Made by a program: the position numbers and the translations under genes. A stretch of DNA of 64,000 nucleotides from Zobellella iuensis. GTDB lineage: Bacteria > Pseudomonadota > Gammaproteobacteria > Enterobacterales > Aeromonadaceae. Positions 27,220-36,099 of the stretch are shown here, piece after piece (the stretch's first letter is position 1; the number at the start of each line of letters is the position of its first letter). The notes under the pieces are model-generated. The model saw only the letters and a list, made by a program, of their open reading frames with translations. It had not been told where the DNA came from and searched no databases. The DNA is taken from positions 56,241-120,240 of the forward strand of contig NZ_JAERTZ010000015.1 of assembly GCF_016746085.1 (NCBI RefSeq), in the 5' to 3' direction.

Positions 27220-29055
27220 GTGGATCAAATTCAGACCTTTTTCGGCTATCACCAGGCGCTGATGCAGCTGCAGCACAGCCGGGACTTCGGCGGGCGTGAC
27301 AAGCGTGGCAAACTGGAAGCCCTGAGTGCCCTCTGCGGCGAGCTGCTCGGCGTGGACAAGATCAGCGTCTGGACCACCTGTATCGGCGGCAACAGCCTTA
27401 ACCGGGTCTTGTCCTATTGCCGGGAAAGCGGGCTCGACAGCAGCCCCCGCAACCTGGGCCGGGAGCAACTGGGCGACTATTTCTCCGCCCTGTCCGCCGC
27501 CGAAATCATCAGCGTCGAGGATGTCTCCTCGGATCCGCGCACCCTCACCTTAAGCCACTGTGACGGGGGTGGCGGTGGCGTCGCTTCCCTGCTGGATGCA
27601 CCCATTTTCGACGGTTGCCGGCTCGGGGGCGTGATCTCCCTGGCCGCCGGGCAGCGGCGCCGCTGGACCCTGGCCGACATCGCCTTCGTGACCGCCATCG
27701 CCGGTTGCATCAGCCTGATCAACTCCCACGAAGCCTGGCTGAACAGCCGTAAAGAGCTCGACTACGTGACCCACCACGATGATTTTACCGGCCTGTTCAA
27801 CCAGCGCGCCCTGCGCAATCATATCAAACGGCTGATCGAGCAGGACGGCAACGCCCAGCCCGAACCTTTCGCCCTGCTGTGGATCGATATCGACCGGCTC
27901 AACGCCATCAACAATGGCATGGGGCTGCATGTGGGCAACGAAGTGGTTAGCGAGATAGCGGCCCGGCTGCGGGGCATGCTGCTGCCGGGCAAGGAGCTGG
28001 TGGCCCGGGTGGGGGGGGACGAGTTCGCCATGATCTACCGTTTTCCCAAGGAGGTGGGCACCATGCACGGGGTGGTGGATGCCATTCTGGACACCATAGG
28101 CCATCCCATCATGGTGGGCGAGCAAAAGGTGCAGGTCAGCGCCAGCATCGGCATTTCCTTTTTTCCCTATGATGGGGACGACATCTCCACCCTGATCCGC
28201 CATAGCGAATCGGCCATGTACCATGCCAAGTCCTGTGGCCGGCGCCAGGCCCAGTATTTCAATCAGGATATATCGGCCTCGGCCAAGGCCCGCTTCCTGC
28301 TGGAAGGGCAGTTGGCGGAAGCCATCGCCAACGACGGCCTGAACGTAGTCTACCAGCCGATAGTGTCCAACGACGGCCAGCGCCTGGTGGGGGCCGAAGC
28401 CCTGGTGCGCTGGCGGCACGACAGCCTGGGCTTTATGTCGCCGGCCGAGTTCCTGCCTCTGGCCTATGAGGCCGGTTTGATTGCCGCGCTGGACCAGTGG
28501 GTGCTGGAGCGGGTATGCCGGGATATCCAGGAAAGTCGCCGGCAAGCACTGAGGTTACCGCCGGTGGCCGTCAACCTGTCGGCCGACGCCATCATGGACC
28601 CCTTGCTGTCCGACAAGGTCTGGGAGCTGCTCGAGCGCTACCAGGTCGTGGGCGAGCAGCTGGAGCTGGAGGTGATCGAGGACGCCATCAAGGGCGATTC
28701 CAGGGCATTGCGGCAGACCCTGGAGGAATTGGTGCGCATGGGCATCAAGCTGTCCATCGACGATTTCGGCACCGGTTATTCCTCGCTGTTGCGGCTGAAA
28801 AACCTGCCTTTCACCAAGCTCAAAATCGACCGCTCCTTTACCAAGGAGCTGCCCCATGATGTGGACGACTGCGCCATTACCCTTTCGATCCTCGGTCTGG
28901 CCAAAGGCCTGGGGCTGGAGGTGGTGGCCGAAGGGGTCGAAAACCAGGAGCAGGAGGCCTGGCTGCAACACCAGGGCTGCAACTATCTGCAGGGCTTCAA
29001 GTATCACCGCCCCATGGGCATAGACCAGTTGCGCGAGATGCTGGTCACGGCCTGA
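27220..29055 (+). CDS. Cyclic-di-GMP turnover protein: GAF-GGDEF-EAL
   Basis: This 611-residue cytoplasmic protein has an N-terminal GAF-like domain (about 25-170), a GGDEF domain with the exact motif at 265-269, and an EAL domain with the motif at 393-395 plus DDFGTGYSS and the loop LKIDRSFT. Both active sites look intact, so it may make or degrade cyclic di-GMP. The position where the inhibitory RxxD site would lie (256-259) reads PGKE, so product inhibition is not expected. The start is GTG at 27220. No membrane segment is present, so input must come through the GAF domain. Confidence 0.93.
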   Translation: MDQIQTFFGYHQALMQLQHSRDFGGRDKRGKLEALSALCGELLGVDKISVWTTCIGGNSLNRVLSYCRESGLDSSPRNLGREQLGDYFSALSAAEIISVEDVSSDPRTLTLSHCDGGGGGVASLLDAPIFDGCRLGGVISLAAGQRRRWTLADIAFVTAIAGCISLINSHEAWLNSRKELDYVTHHDDFTGLFNQRALRNHIKRLIEQDGNAQPEPFALLWIDIDRLNAINNGMGLHVGNEVVSEIAARLRGMLLPGKELVARVGGDEFAMIYRFPKEVGTMHGVVDAILDTIGHPIMVGEQKVQVSASIGISFFPYDGDDISTLIRHSESAMYHAKSCGRRQAQYFNQDISASAKARFLLEGQLAEAIANDGLNVVYQPIVSNDGQRLVGAEALVRWRHDSLGFMSPAEFLPLAYEAGLIAALDQWVLERVCRDIQESRRQALRLPPVAVNLSADAIMDPLLSDKVWELLERYQVVGEQLELEVIEDAIKGDSRALRQTLEELVRMGIKLSIDDFGTGYSSLLRLKNLPFTKLKIDRSFTKELPHDVDDCAITLSILGLAKGLGLEVVAEGVENQEQEAWLQHQGCNYLQGFKYHRPMGIDQLREMLVTA

Positions 29056-29261
29056 TAACTGGGTGCCATCTGCGGTATTGTTTTCCTTGTTTTGCCGAAA
29101 GTGGCGTTCCACGACGGCATAATCACTTCCCTTCGTTGTGTAAATCCTCGCTTGTTTACCCCTCGGCCCCGTTATCCGCTTTATCTGCAGCCCACCGATA
29201 TCCAGGGGCTGGCGGGGTTGTAGCGGAAAATTTATTCGATAAGTCGGGCAGTTAGAATCGT

Positions 29262-29291
29262 TTTACAGCCTCTTCCGGCTTCCTGTAGAAT
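29262..29291 (+). promoter_or_regulatory. Candidate sigma-70 promoter of puuR-like gene
   Basis: A -35-like TTTACA (29262-29267) and -10 TAGAAT (29286-29291) are separated by 18 bases, about 40 bases ahead of the ATG. The remaining 277-base gap after the GGDEF-EAL gene shows nothing else. Confidence 0.5.
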
Positions 29292-29332
29292 GCGGCTCGC
29301 ACAATTTTTCCCCTCTTTCTTGGCGTGGTGAT

Positions 29333-29911
29333 ATGACGACAGCGGATCAAGGTTCTGACGATGCCAACGACGTGGGCGCCCGGCTCAAGGCGGTTCGCCT
29401 GCTGCGTAACATCTCCCAGCGGGAGCTGGCCAAGCGCACCGGCGTAACCCACTCCAGCCTGTCGCTGATCGAGCAGGGCAAGGTCAGCCCCTCGGTCAGT
29501 TCGCTGAAGAAGATCCTCGACGGCATTCCCATCACGGTGGGCGAGTTCTTCACCCTGGACTTGCAGAACACCGATCAGATCTTCTATACCGCCGACGAGC
29601 TGCAGGACGTGGGCACCGGCAGCCTGTCGCTCAAACTGGTGGGTTACAACCGCAAGAACAGGGCCATGTCCTTTATCATCGAAACCTATCCGCCCGGGGT
29701 GGACACCGGCCACGACATGATGGCCTACCGGGGCGAGGAAGCCGGGGTGGTGATCGAGGGCGAAGTGGAGCTGATCGTCGGCGCCCAGTGCCGGCTGCTG
29801 AAAGAAGGAGACAGCTACTATTTCTCCACCACCCAGCCCCACCGTTTCCGCAATATCAGCGACCAGCCCTGCCGGATCGTCAGCTGCTCCACCCCGGCCA
29901 AGCATTTCTGA
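29333..29911 (+). CDS. puuR: HTH-cupin transcriptional regulator, PuuR family
   Basis: This 192-residue regulator has an N-terminal XRE-type helix-turn-helix (ARLKAVRLLRNISQRELAKR, THSSLSLIEQGKVSPSVSSL) and a C-terminal cupin (about 120-190: GEEAGVVIEGEVEL, SYYFSTTQPHRFRN). The whole length aligns with E. coli PuuR, which represses putrescine genes and is released by putrescine. The puuA/puuD-type cluster lies about 4-11 kb downstream, which supports the name. I could not find a clear copy of the E. coli PuuR box in the window. Confidence 0.88.
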   Translation: MTTADQGSDDANDVGARLKAVRLLRNISQRELAKRTGVTHSSLSLIEQGKVSPSVSSLKKILDGIPITVGEFFTLDLQNTDQIFYTADELQDVGTGSLSLKLVGYNRKNRAMSFIIETYPPGVDTGHDMMAYRGEEAGVVIEGEVELIVGAQCRLLKEGDSYYFSTTQPHRFRNISDQPCRIVSCSTPAKHF

Positions 29912-29933
29912 CTGCCAATGAGGGCGCCGCCCG

Positions 29934-30833
29934 TTAAGACACCGCCTTCTGCTGCTTCACCGCCCTGGCCGCGCCGGGCAAGGGCCCCCGGTAGAGCACC
30001 AGGCCGACGCCGAGCAGGAAGGCGCTGCACGACAGCCACTGGGCGGCGGACAGCCGCTCGCCGTAGATGAGGTAGCCGCTGGCCAGGGCGAACACCGACA
30101 CCAGCAGGGTAAGCGGCGCCATCTGGCTCATGGGGTATTTGAGCAGCATCTTGTTCCACACCCAGTAGCCGAACAGGGTGGTGGGGTAGGCCTGGAACAG
30201 CACCGAGAGCCAGGCCTCGGCGTTCCACTGCCGGTAGGTGATCTCGAGCACCTCCACCCCGTTGAACAGCACACTCAGGCCGATCAGCGGCAGCGGCGCG
30301 AACAGCATGCCCCAGATGTTGAAGGCGAAGGGCGAGCGGGTGCCCGACTGGCGCACCATGACCCCGGCCAGCGGCCAGCAAATCGCGGAGATCAGGATAA
30401 AGGCCACGCCCGCCGGGGTCACGTTGCCGTTGGTGTAGAGGATGGACACCACCAGGCCCACCAGCGCCATCCCCATGCCCAACCACATGCGCGGGGAGAT
30501 GATCTCCTTGTAGAGCAGCACCCCCACCAGCACAGTGGTCAGCACGTCGAGCTGCAGCAGCACCGACGCCATGCCCGACGACAGGCCGAAGGTGATGGCG
30601 CACGAGGCCATGCCCCAGATGCCGGTGCCGAACAGCAGGCCGTAGCCCATCAGGTAGCGCCAGGGCACCTTGGGCCGGCGAATAAAGAAAATGATGGGAA
30701 AGGTGGCGCAGGCGAAGCGCGCCGCCGCGATCAACAACGGATCCATCCCGGTGACCCCGAGCTTGATCATCGAAAAGTTGAATCCCCAAATCGCCATCAC
30801 CGATACGATAAGCAATAAATCCCGACCCTGCAT
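29934..30833 (-). CDS. EamA-family (DMT) metabolite exporter
   Basis: This 299-residue inner-membrane protein has ten predicted helices in two EamA repeats (first repeat from MQGRDLLLIVSVMAIWGFNF). Members export amino acids, polyamines or drugs. The ATG at 30833 begins the first helix; upstream in-frame sequence is hydrophilic, overlaps the regulatory region and is left out. It is divergent from a MocR regulator gene across about 106 bases, a common arrangement in which the regulator controls the exporter. The substrate is unknown. Confidence 0.9.
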   Translation of the reverse strand: MQGRDLLLIVSVMAIWGFNFSMIKLGVTGMDPLLIAAARFACATFPIIFFIRRPKVPWRYLMGYGLLFGTGIWGMASCAITFGLSSGMASVLLQLDVLTTVLVGVLLYKEIISPRMWLGMGMALVGLVVSILYTNGNVTPAGVAFILISAICWPLAGVMVRQSGTRSPFAFNIWGMLFAPLPLIGLSVLFNGVEVLEITYRQWNAEAWLSVLFQAYPTTLFGYWVWNKMLLKYPMSQMAPLTLLVSVFALASGYLIYGERLSAAQWLSCSAFLLGVGLVLYRGPLPGAARAVKQQKAVS

Positions 30834-30876
30834 AGCTCCCGTTCCCCCTGTTGATATGTGACGGAGCCAGTGTCGC

Positions 30877-30930
30877 TTGCGGGCAAAAATCGGTACAGAT
30901 ACAATTTTTGGAAATTTAACGGGTACAGAT
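30877..30930 (+). promoter_or_regulatory. Promoter and direct-repeat operator of the mocR-like gene
   Basis: A candidate promoter TTGCGG (30877-30882), 17-base spacer, TACAAT (30900-30905) reads toward the regulator gene. The nonamer GGTACAGAT occurs twice in direct orientation, at 30892-30900 and 30922-30930, exactly 30 bp apart. One copy touches the -10 box. MocR-type regulators commonly bind direct repeats, so autoregulation is plausible. Confidence 0.55.
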
Positions 30931-30939
30931 GGGGCGGGC

Positions 30940-32331
30940 ATGGCGAAATACCGGGAGCTGGCGGAGAAATTTATCGGCGATATTCGGGCGGGCAGGCTCG
31001 CCGCCGGCGATCGCCTGCTGTCGCTGCGGCAGTTCGCCCGGCAGCAGGGAGTCAGCCTGTCCACCGCCGTCAGCTGTTACGCCGAGCTGGAATCCCTCGG
31101 CTGGCTGGAGGCGCGGCCCAAGGCGGGCTTTTTCGTCGCGCCGCGCCGCGCCGCCACCCAAGGGCCCGAATGGGCGCCGTTCGAAAGCCGGCTCGCCACC
31201 CCCGTGGTGCCCTATCGCCACCCCGCCACCCTGAGTGGCCCCCTGGGCACCTCGCGCCTGTCCCTGGAAGAGGCCAGCCGGGCCGCCCTGGAGCGCAGCT
31301 TCCGCCGGGCCATGCGGGCGGCCGGCGAACGCCTCGACCGCTATCCGGCGCCGCAGGGGGAGGCGGTGCTGCGCGAGGCCCTGGCCGGGCACTTCGGCCA
31401 GTGCGGCTTCGCGATGGATGCCGACGAGCTGGTGATCGGCCACGGCTGCATGGACGCGGTGAAGACCGCGCTCGAGGTCTGTACCCGGCCCGGCGACGCC
31501 GTCGCCATCAGTTCGCCCTGTTACAACGGCCTGCTGGAGGTGCTGGCGCAGCTGTCACTGCGCATCGTGGAAATTCCGTCGCTGGACGACGGCATCGATC
31601 TGGCGCAGCTGGAGCACCACCTGCGGCTCGGCACCGTGCAGGCGGGGCTGTTCTGTACCACCCACATGAACCCCCAGGGCATCACCATGTCGGTGGCGCA
31701 GAAGCGGCGGCTGGCGCAGCTGGCCAACCGCTACCGGGTGCCGGTGATCGAGGACGATGTCTACCTCGAACTGGCGCATCACCCGCATGTGCCGCTGCCG
31801 GCCGCCTACCATGACGAGGGCGGCTTCGTGATCTGGTGCGGCTCCCTGTCCAAGACATTGTCGCCCAGCTATCGCCTGGGCTGGTGCCGTCCGGGCCGCT
31901 ACTTCCGGCCCTATGTGCAGCGGGCGCTAGGGGTGCCGACCCTGATGCAGCTGGCGCTGGCCGATTTTATCGACAGCGGCGCCTACGCCCGCCATCTCAG
32001 GCGCACTCGTGACCGGCTGGCCCGGCACAAGCCGCTGTATCTCGACTACCTGGTCCGCCACCTGCCCGAAGGGTGCCGCATCAGCCAGCCCGACGGCGGC
32101 CTGGTGCTGTGGCTCCAGGTGCCGGGGCTGGACGGCGACGCCCTCGGCCGGGCGGCGGAACGGGCGGGGCTGGATATCCGCACCGGCGCGCTGTTCACCG
32201 CCTCCGACCGCTATCGGGACTGCCTGCGCATCAATATCGGCTTTCCCTTCGAGGAGCCGGTGCAACGGGAGCTGCAGGCCCTCTGCGGGTTAATCGGCAA
32301 GATGGCCGGGCAGGGTGCCGGTCCCGCATAA
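30940..32331 (+). CDS. MocR-family regulator (GntR helix-turn-helix fused to aminotransferase fold)
   Basis: This 463-residue protein has a GntR-type winged helix (about 1-70: DIRAGRLAAGDRLLSLRQFA, QQGVSLSTAVSCYAELES) and a class I aminotransferase domain (about 110-460). The PLP lysine lies in CGSLSKTLSPSYRLGW. Other fold-type I residues are seen in HMNPQGITMS and VIEDDVYLEL. MocR proteins use PLP as an effector sensor rather than as an enzyme. The ATG at 30940 follows the second operator repeat and gives a standard N-terminus. The divergent EamA exporter gene is the likely target. Confidence 0.92.
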   Translation: MAKYRELAEKFIGDIRAGRLAAGDRLLSLRQFARQQGVSLSTAVSCYAELESLGWLEARPKAGFFVAPRRAATQGPEWAPFESRLATPVVPYRHPATLSGPLGTSRLSLEEASRAALERSFRRAMRAAGERLDRYPAPQGEAVLREALAGHFGQCGFAMDADELVIGHGCMDAVKTALEVCTRPGDAVAISSPCYNGLLEVLAQLSLRIVEIPSLDDGIDLAQLEHHLRLGTVQAGLFCTTHMNPQGITMSVAQKRRLAQLANRYRVPVIEDDVYLELAHHPHVPLPAAYHDEGGFVIWCGSLSKTLSPSYRLGWCRPGRYFRPYVQRALGVPTLMQLALADFIDSGAYARHLRRTRDRLARHKPLYLDYLVRHLPEGCRISQPDGGLVLWLQVPGLDGDALGRAAERAGLDIRTGALFTASDRYRDCLRINIGFPFEEPVQRELQALCGLIGKMAGQGAGPA

Positions 32332-32376
32332 GGTGCCCGGGCAAGGTCGTCCGCCATGGCCGAAGAAATCGGCCCG

Positions 32377-32400
32377 GTTAGCGCCGCTCTGCGGCCTAAC
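32377..32400. repeat. Hairpin downstream of the mocR-like gene
   Basis: GTTAG-cgCCGC and GCGG-c-CTAAC pair with a three-base loop, about 45 bases after the mocR stop. No T-tract follows, so it is only a possible terminator. The rest of the 207-base gap shows nothing recognisable. Confidence 0.3.
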
Positions 32401-32538
32401 AGGAAGGCCGTTTCCCGGTTGAGTGTTAAACTGGGGGCGCTTCGGTTGGGCGCCGGCCGGATCTTGCGGGTGCCCATGTGCGCCGCGGCCTTCCACCAAG
32501 CCCTCTTTCGGCAAGGACAGTAGTACAAGGAGTCCACC

Positions 32539-33141
32539 ATGCTTCGATACGTGACATTCCCCTTTGCGGCATTGCTGTTTTCCGGTCTGGCGCAGGCGTC
32601 GGACGGCCGGCACCACCACAACCACCACTCACCCTATGCCGGCTTTCAGGAGCGCGAGATCAAGAGCCTTTCCGAGGCGGATATGACCGAGCTGCGCCGC
32701 GGCGGTGGTTGGGGGCTGGCCTTGCCCGCCGAGCTGAACGGTATTCCCGGGCCGGCGCACCTGCTCGAGCTGCAGGAGGAGCTGCCCCTCGACGAGGCCC
32801 AGCGGGCGGCCGTTCGGCAGTTGTTCGAGCAGATGCGGGAAGAGGCGATCAGCGCCGGTGAACGCCTGATCCAGGCGGAGCTTGCCCTGGAGCAGGCCCT
32901 GAAGGGAGGAAGCATCGGCAAGGCGGAACTGCGCCAGCGTATCGCGGAGGCCGAGGCGGTGCGCGCCGAGCTGCGTTTTGTCCATCTGTCGCGCCATCTC
33001 GATACGGTGACGTTGCTCAGCGAGGCCCAGATCCGGCGCTATCAGGCATTGCGCGGCTATGGCTCTGCCGCGTCGCCCTGTGAGCAGGTACCGCCGGGGC
33101 ATGATCCCGAGCGTTTCCGGCAGCATATGGGGTGCGAATAA
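32539..33141 (+). CDS. Periplasmic Spy/CpxP-like protein with His-rich N-terminus
   Basis: This 200-residue protein has a signal peptide ending near AQAS. The mature N-terminus is strikingly His-rich (DGRHHHNHHS). The rest is predicted long helices with an LxxxQ-type pattern (LPLDEAQRAAVRQLFEQM, LSEAQIRRYQALRGYG). This layout resembles the Spy/CpxP/heavy-metal-sensor group of periplasmic chaperones. The His cluster suggests metal binding. The family assignment is from pattern and length, not from a strict motif. The gene stands alone and ends in a strong terminator. A ribosome site (AAGGAG) precedes the ATG. Confidence 0.72.
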   Translation: MLRYVTFPFAALLFSGLAQASDGRHHHNHHSPYAGFQEREIKSLSEADMTELRRGGGWGLALPAELNGIPGPAHLLELQEELPLDEAQRAAVRQLFEQMREEAISAGERLIQAELALEQALKGGSIGKAELRQRIAEAEAVRAELRFVHLSRHLDTVTLLSEAQIRRYQALRGYGSAASPCEQVPPGHDPERFRQHMGCE

Positions 33142-33152
33142 GTATTGATAAG

Positions 33153-33184
33153 ACGACGGGCGCCATGATGGCGCCCGTCGTTTT
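33153..33184 (+). terminator. Rho-independent terminator after the Spy-like gene
   Basis: ACGACGGGCGCCA and TGGCGCCCGTCGT pair perfectly around TGA and are followed by TTTT. It also lies at the 3' end of the convergent aldehyde dehydrogenase pseudogene. Confidence 0.9.
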
Positions 33185-33198
33185 GGGTCTCGGCAACC

Positions 33199-34684
33199 TC
33201 AATGCCCGTGCAGGGCTATCCAGGTGGTCTTCAACTGGCTGTATTCCGCCAGGGAATGCAGCGACCTGTCCCGGCCGTTGCCCGACTGCTTATAGCCGCC
33301 GAAGGGCACCGTCATGTCGCCGCCGGCGTAGTTGTTGACGAACACCTGGCCCGACTCCAGCCGCCGCGCCGTGGTCAGCGCCAGGTCCAGGTTTTGGGTC
33401 CATACCGCCGCCGCCAGGCCGTAGGGGGAGTCGTTGGCGATGGCCACCGCCTCGTCCGCGCCGTCGAAGCCGATCACCGCCAGCACCGGGCCGAACACTT
33501 CCTCCCGGGCCAGGGCCATGCCGTTGTGCACCTGGTCGAACACAGTGGGCGGAAAATAACAGCCGCCGCCGTCGGTAAGCACCGGCTCGCCGCCCAGGCG
33601 CAGCCGGGCGCCCTGGGCCAGGGCCTTGTGCACATGGCCGCAGATGCCGTCGAGCTGGGCGGCGTCCACGATGGCGCCCATGGGGCTTTGGGGATCCAGC
33701 GGGTGGCCCGGTTGCCAGGCCCGGGCGTGGTGCAGGATGCGTTCGACCAGCTCCTCCTTGATGGTGTTTTCCACCAGCAGCCGGGAGCCGGCGATGCATA
33801 CCTCGCCCTGGTTGTAGAAGATGGCCTGGGCCGCCTCCCGCGCCACCCGGTCCAGATCGCCGGCGTCGGCGAAGACGATATTGGCGCTCTTGCCGCCGCA
33901 TTCCATAAAGGTGCGCTTGAGGTTGGACTCGCCCGCATACTGGGTGAGCAGCTTGCCCACCCGGGTGGAGCCGGTAAAGGCCAGGGCGTCCACCTCCGGA
34001 TGCAGGGCCAGGGCCTTGCCCAGGGTGTGGCCGTAGCCCGGCAGCACCTGCAGGATGCCGTCGGGCAGGCCCGCCTCCCGGGCCAGGGCCGCCAGCCGGA
34101 TGGCGCTGAGCGGCGACTTCTCCGAGGGCTTGAGGATCACCGCGTTGCCGGCGGCCAGCGCCGGGGCGATTTTCCAGCAGGCCATCATCAGCGGAAAGTT
34201 CCAGGGCACCAGGGCCGCCACCACCCCGAGCGGCTCCCGGGTGACCAGCCCCAGGCTGTCGGGGCCGGTGGGGGCCACCTCGCCGTAGACCTTGTCGATG
34301 GCCTCGGCGTTCCAGCGCAGGCAGATCCACGTTAAGGCTGCTCGAGATGGGCTTGCCCATATCCAGGCTGTCGAGCAGGGCCAGCTCCTCGGCGTGCCGC
34401 TCCACCAGCCCGGCCAGCCGCAGCAGCACGGCCTTGCGCCCGGCCGGAGCCAGGCCGGACCAGTCGCCCCGGCGGAAGGCGGCGCGGGCATGGCCTGCCG
34501 CCAGCTCCGCGTCCTGCTCGTCGCAGCTGGCCACCAGGGCCAGGGGCAGGCCGTTGGCCGGGTTGAGGGTGGCGAAGCGGTCGCCGCTTGCCGCCTCGCA
34601 GTAGCGGCCGCGGATAAAGGCCCGGCCCTCGGGTTGCAGGCCCTCGCTCAGGGCGCGCCAGTCGGCAAAGGTGTGTGCGCTCAT
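33199..34684 (-). pseudogene. puuC: Frameshifted aldehyde dehydrogenase (PuuC-like)
   Basis: Two frames together encode one NAD-dependent aldehyde dehydrogenase of about 490 residues, the PuuC type that oxidises gamma-glutamyl-gamma-aminobutyraldehyde. The N-terminal part (34684 down to about 34325) reads MSAHTFADWRALSEG to MGKPISSSLNVD. The C-terminal part continues in another frame from CLRWNAEAIDKVYGEV to the stop at 33199. It keeps VPWNFPL, FTGSTRVGK, the catalytic Glu and Cys (MECGGKSAN, NQGEVCIAGSR) and PFGGYKQSGNGRD. Compared with E. coli PuuC, six codons are missing at the junction near 34324 and one base is left over, a net loss of 17 bases. An assembly error cannot be excluded. Confidence 0.82.
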
Positions 34685-34693
34685 GGGATCACC

Positions 34694-36055
34694 TCAGTCC
34701 ATCAGGCCCAGCTGGCGGGCGGTCAGATCCAGGCTCTGGCGGGCCAGGCGCACCAGCTCGTCTATCTGGGCCTCGGTGATCACCAGGGGCGGGGACACCA
34801 CCATGGTCTCGCCCACCGAGCGCATCACGATGCCGGTAGCGAAGCAGTTGTCCCGGCACCGGCCGCCGATGCCCGGCGTGAAGCGGGCCAGGGTGGTTTT
34901 GTCGGCCACCAGCTCCAGGGCGCCGAGCAATCCCAGGCTGCGCACCTCGCCCACCAGGGGATGATCGGCCAGGCTGGCCCACTGTTTGGCAAAGTAGGGG
35001 CCGGTGAGCTCGCGCACCCGCTCGAGGATGCCTTCTTCTTCCATCAGCTCCAGGTTGCGCAGGGCCACGGCGGCGCAGGCCGGGTGGCCGGAGTAGGTGA
35101 AGCCGTGGTAGAACTCGCCGCCCTGCTCGATCAGCACCTCGGCTACCCGGTCGCCCACCAGTACGCCGCCGATGGGCAGGTAGCCGGAGGACAGCCCCTT
35201 GGCGATGGGCATGAGATCGGGCTTGATGTTGAAGTGCTGGCTGCCGAACCACTGGCCCAGCCGGCCGAAGCCGCAGATCACCTCGTCGGCCACCAGCAGG
35301 ATGCCGTAGTGGTCGCAGATGCGCTGGATCTCGGGCCAGTAGCTGTCGGAGGGGATGATGACGCCGCCCGCGCCCTGCACCGGCTCGGCGATAAAGGCGG
35401 CCACCCGCTCCACTCCCAGCTCCTTGATTTTCTGCTCAAGAGACTGAGCCGCCAGCAGGCCGAATTCCTGCGGGCTCATTTCCCGGCCCTCGCCGAACCA
35501 GTAGGGCTGGGCGATGTGCGCCACGTCCGGCAGCATGGGGCCGCCCTGCTCGTGCATGGGCGCCATGCCGCCCAGGCTGGCGCCGGCCACGGTGGAGCCG
35601 TGGTAGCCGTTGCGCCGGCCGATGATCACGGTTTTTTGCGGTTGGCCCTTGAGCTGCCAGTAGCGGCGTACCATGCGCACCACGGTGTCGTTGGACTCGG
35701 AGCCGGAGCCGGTGAAGAACACGTGGTTGATGTGCTCGGGGGCCAGCTCGGTCAGTTTTTTGGCAAGTTTGATCGCCGGCGGGTGGGCGGTCTTGAAGAA
35801 GTTGTTGTAGTAGGGCAGCTCGGTCATCTGGGCGGCGGCGGCCTCCACCAGCTCCCGGCGGCCGTAGCCCAGGTTGACGCACCAGAGCCCGGCCATGCCA
35901 TCGAGGATGCGGTTGCCTTCGGAGTCGTGGATATAGATGCCGTCGGCGCCGGTGATGATGCGGCTGCCGCTGCCCAGCGCCTTGGTGTCGGTGAAGGGGT
36001 GCAGGTGGTGGCGGCCGTCCTGTTCGCGCAATGCTTGAGTGTTGTACTGATGCAT
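34694..36055 (-). CDS. Class III aminotransferase (putrescine/polyamine:pyruvate type)
   Basis: This PLP enzyme of about 454 residues begins MHQYNTQALREQDGRHHLHP. It has the class III pattern FFTGSGSESNDTVVRMVRRY, the Asp of LLVADEVICGFGRLG and the PLP lysine in PIAKGLSSGYLPIGG. The whole sequence resembles SpuC-type putrescine/cadaverine:pyruvate aminotransferases more than GABA transaminase PuuE, a subfamily judgement from memory. The ATG at 36055 is preferred: it has AAGGA eight bases upstream, while an ATG seven codons earlier has none. It precedes the puuC-like pseudogene by 10 bases, so both share an operon with puuD. Confidence 0.9.
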   Translation of the reverse strand: MHQYNTQALREQDGRHHLHPFTDTKALGSGSRIITGADGIYIHDSEGNRILDGMAGLWCVNLGYGRRELVEAAAAQMTELPYYNNFFKTAHPPAIKLAKKLTELAPEHINHVFFTGSGSESNDTVVRMVRRYWQLKGQPQKTVIIGRRNGYHGSTVAGASLGGMAPMHEQGGPMLPDVAHIAQPYWFGEGREMSPQEFGLLAAQSLEQKIKELGVERVAAFIAEPVQGAGGVIIPSDSYWPEIQRICDHYGILLVADEVICGFGRLGQWFGSQHFNIKPDLMPIAKGLSSGYLPIGGVLVGDRVAEVLIEQGGEFYHGFTYSGHPACAAVALRNLELMEEEGILERVRELTGPYFAKQWASLADHPLVGEVRSLGLLGALELVADKTTLARFTPGIGGRCRDNCFATGIVMRSVGETMVVSPPLVITEAQIDELVRLARQSLDLTARQLGLMD

Positions 36056-36099
36056 GATGGTGTCCTTTTCGTTCATGTGTTTATCGGGTGAGCGCTCTG

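Noticed and set aside
33199..34684. Two separate overlapping dehydrogenase genes
   Set aside because: Each frame contains only half of one aldehyde dehydrogenase, and the halves join at a single point, so one disrupted gene is the better reading.
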